This document shows, one piece after another, positions 29,981 through 39,720 of a stretch of DNA of 64,000 nucleotides. How positions within the stretch are numbered: position 1 is the stretch's first letter; each line of letters opens with the position of its first letter. Position numbers and translations under genes: made by a program. Origin of the DNA: Treponema sp. (lineage in GTDB: Bacteria > Spirochaetota > Spirochaetia > Treponematales > Treponemataceae); NCBI GenBank assembly GCA_016293915.1, contig JAEDCY010000002.1, positions 1 through 64,000 of the forward strand. Direction: 5' to 3'. A model generated the notes under the pieces. It worked only from the letters and a program-made list of their open reading frames with translations, ran no database searches and was not told the origin of the DNA.

Positions 29981-32900
29981 AAAACTTTATTTAACAGATT
30001 AACTGGTTTCTTTTTGATTGTTGTATCACTATTTTTTGCTTCTTGTAGTTTTTTTTCTGATGGTGATTTAACTCCTGCCGTTGCTCTCGTTACTGAACTA
30101 AAATTAAGCAAACAAAAGTTTGATATTAAGGTCGGTAGCATCGATTATATCGAAGTAACGTATAAACCTGAACTTGCAGTTTATCTTCCAACGTTTACTT
30201 ATGATGAAAATAAAATCGAAGTAACTGTACAACCAAATGGACTTGTAATAAAAGGATTGGAAGAAGGTCAGACTGAACTTACAGTTGCAAGTGGTTTTGC
30301 TTCTGCGACCTGTATTATTACTGTATCAGGATATGAACAGGGGTATGAAAAAGTTGTTGAGCCTTATTTGTATTCAAATACAAATATCATACAGCTTAGT
30401 CCTGGTATGTCAGAAAAGGTATATGCTTCGCTTTATGGTGGAGATGCCAGTGACATTAATAATTATACCTGGACTGTAGATGATTCTAATGTCTGTTCAA
30501 TTTCGCCATCAGGACAATATTGTCTTATTAAAGGTGTTTCTGAAGGTTATACAAGAGTAAAAATAACTCATACTAAATCAGCTTATCCATATTATATGGG
30601 AGTGTATGTTTATAATGACCCTTCAAAAGCAACTTACATAACTACATCTGATAATATTATAACAATGAATCAAGATGATGCAGAACGTACTGTTACTGTA
30701 AGTCTTGTAAATGGACTTGAAAGTTCACAAGATAGTTCTTTCTCCTGGCAGGTTATTAATGAAGGCAACAGCGAAATACCTGTTACTGTAAACTGTAATG
30801 GTAATAAAGCAGTTGTAACTCCGAAGAAAAGTGGAGTAAGCGGAACTTGTACAATTAGAGTTACACATCCAGATGCAACTTATCCTTTGGATATTCTCTG
30901 CCGTATTATAACGATTGTAAAGAATGTTTATATTGAGCCTGATTTATCAATCGTAAATCTTAATGGTGCAAAAGAGGAAAGCCTTACTTCAAAACTGATG
31001 AATATAAACGTAAGTGAATATTCACAAAATGATTTTACTTATGAAGTTTTGAATACTGATGTTGCTTCAATTGTAGAATCTATAGGTAATGTTGTATATC
31101 TGAAAGGGTTAAAAAATGGTTCAACAAAACTCGTTGTCAGCCATCCAAAATCAGCATATACAAGAGAAGTTTTACTAATCTCTAGTGGTCAGCTTGTAGA
31201 TGCTATAGACGCTTCCTGTTATATTACAACATCAGACAATTACATACGTACAAAAGTCGGTAATACTCCTTCGGAAGTAAATATAAGCTTAAGAGGTGGT
31301 AGAGAAGGTGATGAAAACAACTTTACATGGACTGTAAGAAGTTCTGCAGCGGATGGAAGTAATACTGATGTAATTGCACTTGATACACCTACTGGCGAGG
31401 TTGTATCAACAAGAGCAGCTGCACAAGTTTTCTCTTATGGAAAAGCATTTATAACACCATTAAAAGAAGGTACAGCCGTAATTGAAATAACACATCCAAA
31501 GATTCTTTATCCTACAGAAATCCTTGTAAAAGTTCTTCCTGAAACTGCCATTCTTGATGAACCTTTATATTTCAAGGGAGATGGTCTTGTTCGTGTCTTA
31601 AATGGTACATCTTGTGATTATACAGTTTCCCTAAATGGTAATTCTAAGAAGCCAACAGATAACCAGTCTATAAAATGGTCTATTGACGATGCAAGATTAT
31701 CAGTAGTAGGAAATGAAGATAAGGCTAAAATTAATGCGCCTTCACTTGGTGTTGGTTCAACAATTTCACATTTATCTATTTCACATCCAAAAGTTGAATA
31801 TCCTAAATCAGTAGTAGTTCTTACAGCTGATGATGAAGTTACTTTGATGAACATGAAGGCTTTGTACACAGATAAGAATTATTATAATCTTGAAGTTGGT
31901 AGAACAATAACTTTTAATTGTGAAACAGTAGGTTTTGAAGCAACAGATGAAAATGGAAACTATGTTCCATATGATTTTAGTTTGTTTAATTGGTCAGTTG
32001 AACGGACTGGTATAATTGATATTCAGGTATTTGATTTAGACAAGAGGGTAGTTAGTGTTACTGCATTAAAAGCAGGTACAACTAAACTCACTGCTTCTTT
32101 TGAAGGTTATGAATGTGTATTTACAATAACAGTTTATCCTGTCGGAGCAATGCAGATTGACCCTGAAATCTATTTTACAACTACACAGAATGTAGTTTGC
32201 TTAAATCCAGGCACAGCTTCAATTGTAAAAGTTTCCGCAATAAATATGTCGTCATTACTCTGTTCTGAAATTGAGTGGAGAAACAGTGATGATTCTGTAT
32301 GTTCTGTTGTAGGTAATGGAACTTCTGCAACAATAACTGCTATAAAAGATGGTGAATCTGTAATATCTGTTTATCATTCACAAAGCCAGAATACATTAAA
32401 GATTTATGTAAGAGTTGGTAGCGAATATGTAATGAAAAATGCAACGCCTATATACATATCTGCACAAGATGTTATAACAATGCTTCGTGATGATGGTGCG
32501 CAGAAAATTCAGGCGGTACTTGTAAATTATAACGGTAATGATGGTGACCATTTTGATTTTACAATTGATAATACATCAGTTGCAAAAATCAGCGCAAAAT
32601 CAAATAACGGTATTGCTTACGTATCACCTGTCGGAAGCGGACAGGCAGAAGTTACAATTACAAATACACTTACAGAGCTTACTAAAAAAGTTCTTATTAT
32701 AGTTGGAAACAGTGCGGAAGAATTAGCAGGTCTTACATACCTTACTACTTCTAATAACGTTGTTTCTATCGGACAGGGAAAAACTCGTACTGTAAGTGTA
32801 AATGTTATAAACTCTGAGGATATAGTTCTTGACGGTTATTCCTGGACAAGTAGTGATTACAGTATTGCAGATGTTGTATCAAACGGCTCAACTGCTTCTA

Positions 32901-35893
32901 TCAGGGCTAACAGTATTGGAACTGCAATTATTACAGTACGTAATACTTCCTGCAAATATCCTCTTGAAATAATCGTTCATGTAGTTGACCCGATTACTGC
33001 AACTGCACATCCTTATATTCAGCTTAATTCTAGTGTTTTGCTTCAGCAGGTAGATAATACGTACAGTTCCATTACTGCAGAACTTGTTGGTGGTACAGAT
33101 GCTGATAAATCTTCATTTGTTTGGGATACGAATGATTCATCAATATGTACTGTATACGGTCAGAATGATGTAGGAAAAATTAAAGCTGTAAAAGAAGGCA
33201 CAACTTACGTTACTGTTTCACATCCAAAAGCTGATTATTCTGCACAGTTACTAGTTGTCTGCGAAAAGAAATCTGAATCAGAATGTTATATATCTGTTCC
33301 TTCAAGTATCATTAATATGAAGCCAACAGATGATAGTACATCAATAACTGCATCTCTTATTAATGGAGATGTAAACGATAAATATAACTTCAAATGGTCA
33401 CTTGATGTTTATGACATTATTGATTTCCAGTATTCTGCAAATGTATGTACTATTAAGCCAAAACAGTCAGGTACAACTACAATAACTATATCACATCCAA
33501 AAGCTGATTATGACCAGCAGATTATTGTAAACGTGCAAGAATATTCAACATTCTCTTTCCCATCTACAAATATTACATTGACACAGGGTGAAGTGAAATT
33601 TGTTAATATGCAAGTTCCGAATACTTCTGTAAAAACCCACATTGAATATTTTGTAAAGAATGAAAAAATCTGTTCTATATCTGGAACAAAACAGGTAGCA
33701 CAGATTACAGGAATTGGAAGTGGTTCTACAACAGTAACTGCAAAACTGATCGCGACTAATACAGGTAGTGAGCAGGCATCTTCTGATATGATGGTTTATG
33801 TAAAAGAAAGAGAAGTTACAGACGCTTATATTACATCTACTTCAACAATCTACACAATCAATAAGGGCAAATCTCAAACTTTAACGGCTACAATTACAGG
33901 TACAGATATTACATCATCTGACCAGGCTGATTTAAAGTGGTCTACTTCTGATAGTGATATTGTTGAAGTTACAGGATTGAATACAAGCGGCTTTGTAAGA
34001 GGCAAATCTATTTATGTGACAGCAAAGCAGGCCGGTGAAGCAATAATTACCTGTTCACATGAAAAAGCTTCTTCAGTTCTTGAATTCTATGTTGTTGTTC
34101 CCGGCTCTGATAAAAAGATTGTAACATTGGATAAATCTTATATTACAGTTATTAAAGGTAGTTCAGGTTCTGCACTTACTGCAAATATTGAAAATGCAGA
34201 AAGTAACGATGATTATAATAAACTGCAATGGTCTTGTATTGGAGGAAATGGTGTAGACGGTTCTTCAATTGCCCGAATTATGGGAAGTGGTAAGAATGTA
34301 CAGATTTATCCTATTTCTCCTGGTGAAGTTACAGTTTATGCACAGTTACCTGATTCAGATTCTGTAGGACAGTGTACTGTTATCGTTCAGGCAGGCAAGA
34401 GCTTTACTCTTGAAAACTCAGGTGTAAAGGTAGCCCCTTGTCAGACTAAGACATTAAACTATAAAGTAAGTCCTTATAATGCAATCATTACCTGGATACG
34501 TAATAGTGAAGATGATTATTTTGACTATAAGGATTTAGGTTGCGATGAAAATGGAAACGGAAAGGTTGAAATTACAGGACTAAAAGAAGGGCAGGGGCTT
34601 CTTATGGCATCTACCGATGGAGGAGCTACTGGAAGATTAATAATTAAATGCGGTTGGTCTTACCTTTTCAATATTAAAGGAACAACATCATTTAATATTA
34701 CTCCTGCAGATGTTCTGACTTATGATTATACTGTTTCTCCACCTGATGCAGAGATTACCGTTGAATCTCCATATTCAGATTATTTTATTTACTCTGTAGA
34801 CCAGAGAGGTTCAGATGAATCTGTAGAAACCAGTGGTTCTAGTTATGGTACTATTACAATTACACCAACAAAAGAATGTGGAGATAAGATGGAAATTACC
34901 ATAAGAGCCAAGAATAAATACAACGATGAAGTTGTTGGCGAAAAGGTAATAAGAGGATTCTGTAAGTACGGTAAACTACCAGCTCAGATAACTGCAGATT
35001 CAAGGACACGTGGTAGATGGTCTTCTTTGAATAACGGAGTTTTGACGCTCGGTGACGGTGAAGAATATTCTTTACAGGTTGGAATTAAAGGAAGTGGCTA
35101 TAATGGACACATTGAAAAGGTAGAATTCAAATGTAATGATACTTCATTGTCTAGTATTATAAGTCAAACTTCTACTTCGGTAGGTAATGACCAATGTCTT
35201 TTCAAAATAAGTCATGGTACAGATATGATTGACCAGCGAACAGGTTATACTATTAACCATCTTTATGTAGACCCTAGTTATCCATCTTGGGATGACATGA
35301 TGAGCTATGGATGGTATAGTGCTATGTTAGTTCATCAGATGGGACAGAGTAATGAATTTACTTATAAAAATGGTATGCTTAGACTTTTCAAACCTGATGG
35401 AATAAACTGTCATATGGGGTATTATGCTGATGATTATATAGGATGTATTGGTAGTGATTCATATTCAGTTGGTAATGATTTAGTTAATAAAGATAAGGAT
35501 GGTAATTTTATAAAAACTGAAAATTTAAAAGAAGCTACTGATTGGCGAGGAAGATTTATTACTACTTCTGAATTAAAAAACAATCCTTGGTTGTATTGTC
35601 CTGGTACTGTAGTTTCAGATAATATAGTGGTTTTTAAAGTAAATTGGTCAGATATTGAAAATGGAACTTATAAAAATGGAAATTATGGTGACCCTCTTTG
35701 TCTTGTTGAACCTCATATTATAGGCTCTCATGTTGATGCAACTGAAGATACTTGGACTTCATCAGATGATACTGTAAGAGAATCTCGTCAAATTGGTACT
35801 ATCGAAATTACCATTATTCATAATGGTAAGACAGAAAAAGCTGATTTAACGATTCCAGTCTATCTTGAAACAAGAAACTGTCCCTGCCAGTAA
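29978..35893 (+). CDS. Giant Ig-like (BIG2) repeat lipoprotein with probable CUU start
   Basis: 1,971 residues from CTT. The CTT frame gives xKTLFNRLTGFFLIVVSL followed by FFASC, a complete lipoprotein signal: basic n-region, hydrophobic core, lipobox cysteine. Roughly fifteen Ig-like repeats of about 90-110 residues follow, each with a pattern like YITTSDNIITMNQDD...W.....S.....G.A.I......G.....TI.HP. The C-terminal 300 residues are distinct and Trp/Tyr-rich. Such proteins are typically surface adhesins. Its position right after virB5 suggests a role in mating-pair contact or in stabilising pili (inference). Confidence 0.88.
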   Translation, partial: LKTLFNRLTGFFLIVVSLFFASCSFFSDGDLTPAVALVTELKLSKQKFDIKVGSIDYIEVTYKPELAVYLPTFTYDENKIEVTVQPNGLVIKGLEEGQTELTVASGFASATCIITVSGYEQGYEKVVEPYLYSNTNIIQLSPGMSEKVYASLYGGDASDINNYTWTVDDSNVCSISPSGQYCLIKGVSEGYTRVKITHTKSAYPYYMGVYVYNDPSKATYITTSDNIITMNQDDAERTVTVSLVNGLESSQDSSFSWQVINEGNSEIPVTVNCNGNKAVVTPKKSGVSGTCTIRVTHPDATYPLDILCRIITIVKNVYIEPDLSIVNLNGAKEESLTSKLMNINVSEYSQNDFTYEVLNTDVASIVESIGNVVYLKGLKNGSTKLVVSHPKSAYTREVLLISSGQLVDAIDASCYITTSDNYIRTKVGNTPSEVNISLRGGREGDENNFTWTVRSSAADGSNTDVIALDTPTGEVVSTRAAAQVFSYGKAFITPLKEGTAVIEITHPKILYPTEILVKVLPETAILDEPLYFKGDGLVRVLNGTSCDYTVSLNGNSKKPTDNQSIKWSIDDARLSVVGNEDKAKINAPSLGVGSTISHLSISHPKVEYPKSVVVLTADDEVTLMNMKALYTDKNYYNLEVGRTITFNCETVGFEATDENGNYVPYDFSLFNWSVERTGIIDIQVFDLDKRVVSVTALKAGTTKLTASFEGYECVFTITVYPVGAMQIDPEIYFTTTQNVVCLNPGTASIVKVSAINMSSLLCSEIEWRNSDDSVCSVVGNGTSATITAIKDGESVISVYHSQSQNTLKIYVRVGSEYVMKNATPIYISAQDVITMLRDDGAQKIQAVLVNYNGNDGDHFDFTIDNTSVAKISAKSNNGIAYVSPVGSGQAEVTITNTLTELTKKVLIIVGNSAEELAGLTYLTTSNNVVSIGQGKTRTVSVNVINSEDIVLDGYSWTSSDYSIADVVSNGSTASIRANSIGTAIITVRNTSCKYPLEIIVHVVDPITATAHPYIQLNSSVLLQQVDNTYSSITAELVGGTDADKSSFVWDTNDSSICTVYGQNDVGKIKAVKEGTTYVTVSHPKADYSAQLLVVCEKKSESECYISVPSSIINMKPTDDSTSITASLINGDVNDKYNFKWSLDVYDIIDFQYSANVCTIKPKQSGTTTITISHPKADYDQQIIVNVQEYSTFSFPSTNITLTQGEVKFVNMQVPNTSVKTHIEYFVKNEKICSISGTKQVAQITGIGSGSTTVTAKLIATNTGSEQASSDMMVYVKEREVTDAYITSTSTIYTINKGKSQTLTATITGTDITSSDQADLKWSTSDSDIVEVTGLNTSGFVRGKSIYVTAKQAGEAIITCSHEKASSVLEFYVVVPGSDKKIVTLDKSYITVIKGSSGSALTANIENAESNDDYNKLQWSCIGGNGVDGSSIARIMGSGKNVQIYPISPGEVTVYAQLPDSDSVGQCTVIVQAGKSFTLENSGVKVAPCQTKTLNYKVSPYNAIITWIRNSEDDYFDYKDLGCDENGNGKVEITGLKEGQGLLMASTDGGATGRLIIKCGWSYLFNIKGTTSFNITPADVLTYDYTVSPPDAEITVESPYSDYFIYSVDQRGSDESVETSGSSYGTITITPTKECGDKMEITIRAKNKYNDEVVGEKVIRGFCKYGKLPAQITADSRTRGRWSSLNNGVLTLGDGEEYSLQVGIKGSGYNGHIEKVEFKCNDTSLSSIISQTSTSVGNDQCLFKISHGTDMIDQRTGYTINHLYVDPSYPSWDDMMSYGWYSAMLVHQMGQSNEFTYKNGMLRLFKPDGINCHMGYYADDYIGCIGSDSYSVGNDLVNKDKDGNFIKTENLKEATDWRGRFITTSELKNNPWLYCPGTVVSDNIVVFKVNWSDIENGTYKNGNYGDPLCLVEPHIIGSHVDATEDTWTSSDDTVRESRQIGTIEITIIHNGKTEKADLTIPVYLETRNCPCQ

Positions 35894-35909
35894 TTATTAA
35901 TTAAAGTAT

Positions 35910-35975
35910 AAAAAAAAGGGAGATCCCGTTGACGAGACCACTGAAAAAAGTCTCCGTTGGGAACTCCCTTTTTTT
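35910..35975. terminator. Bidirectional terminator between convergent genes
   Basis: Outer arms AAAAAAAGGGAG and CTCCCTTTTTTT, inner arms TCCC/GGGA and GAGAC/GTCTC. A-tract and T-tract make it usable from both sides, ending the + strand lipoprotein and the - strand gene at 36003. Confidence 0.85.
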
Positions 35976-36002
35976 GTAGTTAATTTTACACAATATTAAT
36001 TT

Positions 36003-36818
36003 TTATTGTTTACGGAACGTAAGTGTTTTATTGTAATCAAAATAATTAGTAAGTCTTAGTGTCTGTAAATCTGACGAAAATGAATACGTTGCTGTACATG
36101 AACTACCATGACCTGAAAAATAAATTCTATTTGCAGATTTTACTTCCCAATTGATTGTTGTAGAACCGCTACTTGGATATTTTGAATTTGATTGTAAACT
36201 AGTTCCATCTGAACTGAACTCAATTGTATCAATTAAATATTGGTCAGTTGTTACCCATGTTCCCAAAAATCGAGTGTCATGGGCAGCAACGGTATTTTCA
36301 ACTGTAACTGTCATATAATTTGAAACGTAGTTTACGGCATTTGTATTTAATGCTTTGTTCCATACCCTGAATGTAATATTACCTGTTTTACCCGAATTAT
36401 CAGGAATAATACTAACACCATGTGTATTCGGAAGAATTCTAAGATTTAAGTTATTAAGATTTCCATTTTCAGCAATGTCATATCCAAACTCATCTTTGCC
36501 ATTCCTCATACATTTCCAGGTATTTAAATCTTCTCCTTCGATATAAACTACGCCCGTAGGATTATTTAAATTTAAGGTATGTGTTGCAGGTAGTATTCGT
36601 AATACACGTAGCTCTGGTGTATTTGTAGGACTTTGTGGTGAGGTAGGTGTAGTTGGATTTGAAGGTGTTGAAGGACTTGTTGGTGTTTCAGGATTTGTTG
36701 GTGTAACTGGTGTTACTGGAATAACAGGTGTATTACTTGGTGTATCACAACCTGTAAAAGTAGTAAAAAGAATCAATGTTGCAATTTTTAAAATTATAAA
36801 TGAATTTATTTTTTTCAT
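36003..36818 (-). CDS. Lipoprotein with Pro/Thr-rich linker
   Basis: A 271-residue protein. A signal peptide ends LFTTFTGC (C24), a lipobox. A Pro/Thr/Ser linker with TP-type repeats (about 26-68) follows, then beta-rich domains. The C-terminal ~85 residues (FLGTWVTTDQYLIDTIEFSSDGTSL... YSFSSDLQTLRL) resemble the lipocalin-like small domains of Treponema lipoproteins. Promoter leader GGAGTGCTATAA precedes the ATG. It lies opposite the giant lipoprotein and may be part of the ICE surface set. Confidence 0.75.
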   Translation of the reverse strand: MKKINSFIILKIATLILFTTFTGCDTPSNTPVIPVTPVTPTNPETPTSPSTPSNPTTPTSPQSPTNTPELRVLRILPATHTLNLNNPTGVVYIEGEDLNTWKCMRNGKDEFGYDIAENGNLNNLNLRILPNTHGVSIIPDNSGKTGNITFRVWNKALNTNAVNYVSNYMTVTVENTVAAHDTRFLGTWVTTDQYLIDTIEFSSDGTSLQSNSKYPSSGSTTINWEVKSANRIYFSGHGSSCTATYSFSSDLQTLRLTNYFDYNKTLTFRKQ

Positions 36819-36848
36819 ATTTTATAGCACTCCTATAATTAATCGTCG

Positions 36849-36866
36849 GAGCGCAGGTCTGCGCTC
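36849..36866. repeat. Palindrome copy 17
   Basis: GAGCGCAG-GT-CTGCGCTC, between the minus-strand genes at 36872 and 36003. Confidence 0.9.
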
Positions 36867-36871
36867 GATTA

Positions 36872-37360
36872 TTATTCTGCGATGAACCAATTTATAACTG
36901 GCAAAACGTCTTTTAATTTTCTTATAAGTGCAGGAGAAATAATGTTTCTTCCGTCAAGAAGATGTCCGAAATTTTGCAGATATAAAAGGCTCTTGTCACC
37001 AAAATTCTCAGTACAAAATTTTCCGAGTAATTTGTTGTTACGAAGTTGTTTCAACTTCTTAAAGTTTAAGCTTTTTGTAATATCTGTTACATATCTTTCC
37101 TTTGGAAGCGGCTCGCCTTTTTTGCCTTCGGTTTTCAGGTAAAACCAGTCCGTAGGTTCCACATACGTTAGCATTGAATATATGAAATTCAATGAAGGGG
37201 TTATATATTTTCCGGTGGCAACCTTCATAAGATAACCAACGGAAAACTGTTGATTTAGCTTTTCGTTCCAGAACTCTGTTATTTTTCTTTTATCACAAAT
37301 ATCTAATAAATACAACTGTCCGAGCGATAGCTCAGACCTGTCTACATACAATTTTGCCAT
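36872..37360 (-). CDS. Hypothetical protein, 162 residues
   Basis: Basic, helical (pI probably high: KKLKQLRNNKLLGK, RKLKDVLPV). Sequence blocks such as YLMKVATGKYITPSLNFIYSML have the spacing of a helix-turn-helix with IS-like polarity, but no family is recognised. It follows the PilZ-like gene by 17 bp in the same minus-strand operon. Confidence 0.55.
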   Translation of the reverse strand: MAKLYVDRSELSLGQLYLLDICDKRKITEFWNEKLNQQFSVGYLMKVATGKYITPSLNFIYSMLTYVEPTDWFYLKTEGKKGEPLPKERYVTDITKSLNFKKLKQLRNNKLLGKFCTENFGDKSLLYLQNFGHLLDGRNIISPALIRKLKDVLPVINWFIAE

Positions 37361-37377
37361 AATACAGCACCTTTTAA

Positions 37378-38061
37378 TCAGTATAACTGATTTTCCAAGT
37401 AATCGCCATATTCAACAATATGATTGCACCATGAAAGACTTAAAGGTTCTAAAAAGCGAAGCGAATATCTGAAATATCCGCTAACGGCTGATTCCGCACT
37501 TATTACAATGCCAGGTAATTTAAGCTTTTCTTTTTCAAAATCACAAATTAAAGAAGCTTTGTCACCAATTTTAATCATAGAACGGTTTCCTGTAAGCATT
37601 GCACCGTGGATAGAAGCATTTGAAATAATACACTTTATAGCGCCGTTTGCAAATAACAGATTTAAGTCAGGTCTTGCAAGTCCGAAAGTATTCCAGTTGT
37701 TCATTCCTATATCATATCGAAATTCCCTGCGGCTATCAGACTTTCTAAGAATATCGTTAATAATTGTAAGTTCCTTTTCAAAGTCCTGCGGAAGTGGATC
37801 TTCAAAGAAAAGTGTATAACTGTTGTTCATAGAAAAATCTTTAATCACAGATACAAATATTTCTATTCTGCTTTTTTGCAAGGAAGTTTTATTTTCAGTA
37901 TCTATTGTCAAAATTCCTTTCTCCGGAAGCTCGTTTCCACAAACTACAGTTGTCTTTTCTGTTGTAAAATTTTCAGGTCGCAGTATTGTTGTTATGCCGC
38001 CGAATGAACGAAAATAAATATTCTTGATATTTAATCTTTCGAAGAATTCTTTTGATACCAT
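37378..38061 (-). CDS. PilZ-like domain protein
   Basis: A 227-residue protein. The second half (CIISNASIHGAMLTGNRSMIKIGDKASLICDFEKEKLKLPGIVIS...YFRYSLRFLEPLS) follows the PilZ beta-barrel pattern with an IxNxSxxGA turn, although the RxxxR c-di-GMP motif is not clearly present (RREFRYDIG is the nearest). It may be a non-binding PilZ relative. It overlaps the upstream gene by 31 bp. Confidence 0.55.
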   Translation of the reverse strand: MVSKEFFERLNIKNIYFRSFGGITTILRPENFTTEKTTVVCGNELPEKGILTIDTENKTSLQKSRIEIFVSVIKDFSMNNSYTLFFEDPLPQDFEKELTIINDILRKSDSRREFRYDIGMNNWNTFGLARPDLNLLFANGAIKCIISNASIHGAMLTGNRSMIKIGDKASLICDFEKEKLKLPGIVISAESAVSGYFRYSLRFLEPLSLSWCNHIVEYGDYLENQLY

Positions 38062-38507
38062 TTTACTTCCTTCTTGTATTTGATTTTATAATTATATCTC
38101 TTGGTAAGAGTTTCAATATTGTATGAATTGTTTTTACCTTTTTTGCAAAGATATGCAAGTTGCCAGAAATAAGAAACAGGAAGCTTGTATACTTCTCCTT
38201 CTGTTTTCTGATTCAAATAGTCCATAACCCTTTTAAATCGGTCAAAGCTTCTTCTTCCTTCTAAAATTGAAATTATAGAAAACTCTTTATTTACATTATA
38301 AAGACTAAAAAGATTTTTTCCACAGTTTTCTTTACTGCAACAAATATAAATTCTTGCATGATAAGGAAAGTGGTAATAAAGAATGAAAGGGTAGTTGTCG
38401 TCTAGTGTTATTTCTGTTTGATTATTTTCTCTGTGTTTTGAAACAAAAACACCTTCAGCGAAAATGTGATAATAATTATCTTCTGATGGAATCAAAACAG
38501 AAATCAT
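38031..38507 (-). CDS. Hypothetical protein, 158 residues
   Basis: First gene of the minus-strand operon 38507-36003, with a good promoter just upstream (TTGACT at 38543-38538, TATTAT about 17 bp on, read on minus). An N-terminal beta-rich half with cysteines (YICCSKENCGK) and a basic C-terminal half. No family recognised. Confidence 0.5.
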   Translation of the reverse strand: MISVLIPSEDNYYHIFAEGVFVSKHRENNQTEITLDDNYPFILYYHFPYHARIYICCSKENCGKNLFSLYNVNKEFSIISILEGRRSFDRFKRVMDYLNQKTEGEVYKLPVSYFWQLAYLCKKGKNNSYNIETLTKRYNYKIKYKKEVKWYQKNSSKD

Positions 38508-38526
38508 TAATTAAATAATAAATAAT

Positions 38527-38546
38527 ACTAGACATATAGTCAAGTT
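38527..38546 (-). promoter_or_regulatory. Second copy of the 20-bp operator-like site
   Basis: actagacatatagtcaagtt is the reverse complement of 19205-19224 with one central change. It lies in the divergent promoter between 38507 (minus) and 38588 (plus). As at 19205, it overlaps a TTGAC -35 box, here reading left. Confidence 0.55.
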
Positions 38547-38587
38547 AGAGTTATATTATATGTATCAGAGTGCTGTAAGGAGATTTT

Positions 38588-39700
38588 ATGAGTGATGTTA
38601 ATACATCAACAAAAACTGGCACTACTGCGCCTGAGAAAAATCCGTACAAAGAAGCTATCCTCAACAACTGCACTGCGCTTCGTGATGCAAATGAAAATGG
38701 TACTGCCTGCTATCTTGGCGGAACAGAAAGAGATGGTAAGCTTGTAATCAAAGCTGAAAAGCCTATTACAAATGCCATTAACGGAAATGAGATTAAGGGA
38801 ACAAATCAGCTTATTCTGCAGAACTCTTTTAAAGCTGCAGGTCTTAAAGACCGTGAAGTAGTTGTTTTTGAACAGGCTGAAAAGAATGGAATCCTTATCA
38901 GAAAGAACAGTCCTTATGTAAACATTACACTTCCAACTTCTTTCAACAAGGAAACAAATTCCTGGAATCCGAATCTCATAAGAGAATTCCCAAAATCAAG
39001 TTGTTTTGTTCTTGATAAAGACGGAAAGCCAATGTCACCTGCAGGAACTTTTGCACTTGCAAAAGAAAACTCTGAACGCTTTTCAAAAGTGAACAAAAAC
39101 AGAGCCTTTGCTCACAATGAAAAAACAACACCTGAACAGAGAGATAAGCTTCTTGAAAACAATGCCTATGAGCATAAAAGAGCCATCGATTATCTTACTG
39201 TTACTGGCGGAAATGTTGAAGAATACAGAGCTAAGAATGTTCAGGAAACAGAAAGAAGTTTTCTTGAGAAAATCGAAGCTCGTAATCCGGATGTTCCAAC
39301 TCTCGACCAACAGAAGGGAAGGGCGCTTGCAAGTGAAAAACGTCTTGAAGCATACAAGAAAGAACACGCAACGGAAACTCCTGTAATTGATGCAACAAAC
39401 ACACATGATCCAGTTGATTATGTCGGTAAGTATATGGCCGCCTGTAAGCTCGAAGCTGAATTTGTTACAGACAAAGAATCTCAGAAAGAAGTGCAGAGCC
39501 GAATTTCTCAGAACCTGCAGAAAAACTTTGATGAAAACAATTATGATTCTGCCTTTACCTTTGGCGCTGAATGTGAGGAACGTGCGAAAGCCGTTATTTC
39601 TGATTTTCGCAAACAGTCTCGCGAACAGCAGAGAGGTATCGCAGTCGAACGACCTGTTACTCAGGAACGACCCGAGCAGAACATAGAAATGACACTCTAA
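38588..39700 (+). CDS. ArdC-like N-terminal (ssDNA-binding type) protein
   Basis: A 370-residue protein. Residues about 55-120 (EKPITNAINGNEIKGTNQLILQNSFKAAGLKDREVVVFEQAEKNGILIRKNS) resemble the N-terminal domain of ArdC-type antirestriction proteins (INGxxIxGxNQLxL...F.QA...G..I.KG). The metallopeptidase half of ArdC is absent; a charged helical region replaces it. ArdC-like domains protect incoming single-stranded DNA from restriction, so a similar role is plausible. The leader contains AGAGTGCTGTAAGGAG. Confidence 0.55.
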   Translation: MSDVNTSTKTGTTAPEKNPYKEAILNNCTALRDANENGTACYLGGTERDGKLVIKAEKPITNAINGNEIKGTNQLILQNSFKAAGLKDREVVVFEQAEKNGILIRKNSPYVNITLPTSFNKETNSWNPNLIREFPKSSCFVLDKDGKPMSPAGTFALAKENSERFSKVNKNRAFAHNEKTTPEQRDKLLENNAYEHKRAIDYLTVTGGNVEEYRAKNVQETERSFLEKIEARNPDVPTLDQQKGRALASEKRLEAYKKEHATETPVIDATNTHDPVDYVGKYMAACKLEAEFVTDKESQKEVQSRISQNLQKNFDENNYDSAFTFGAECEERAKAVISDFRKQSREQQRGIAVERPVTQERPEQNIEMTL

Positions 39701-39720
39701 TCAAAAATCCTCTTGTTTTG

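Noticed and set aside
19696..30016. Standard starts ATG 19696, TTG 21991, TTG 25789 and TTG 30014 for the four genes
   Set aside because: None has a Shine-Dalgarno sequence, and each leaves a perfect AAGGAGG with an open frame unused upstream.
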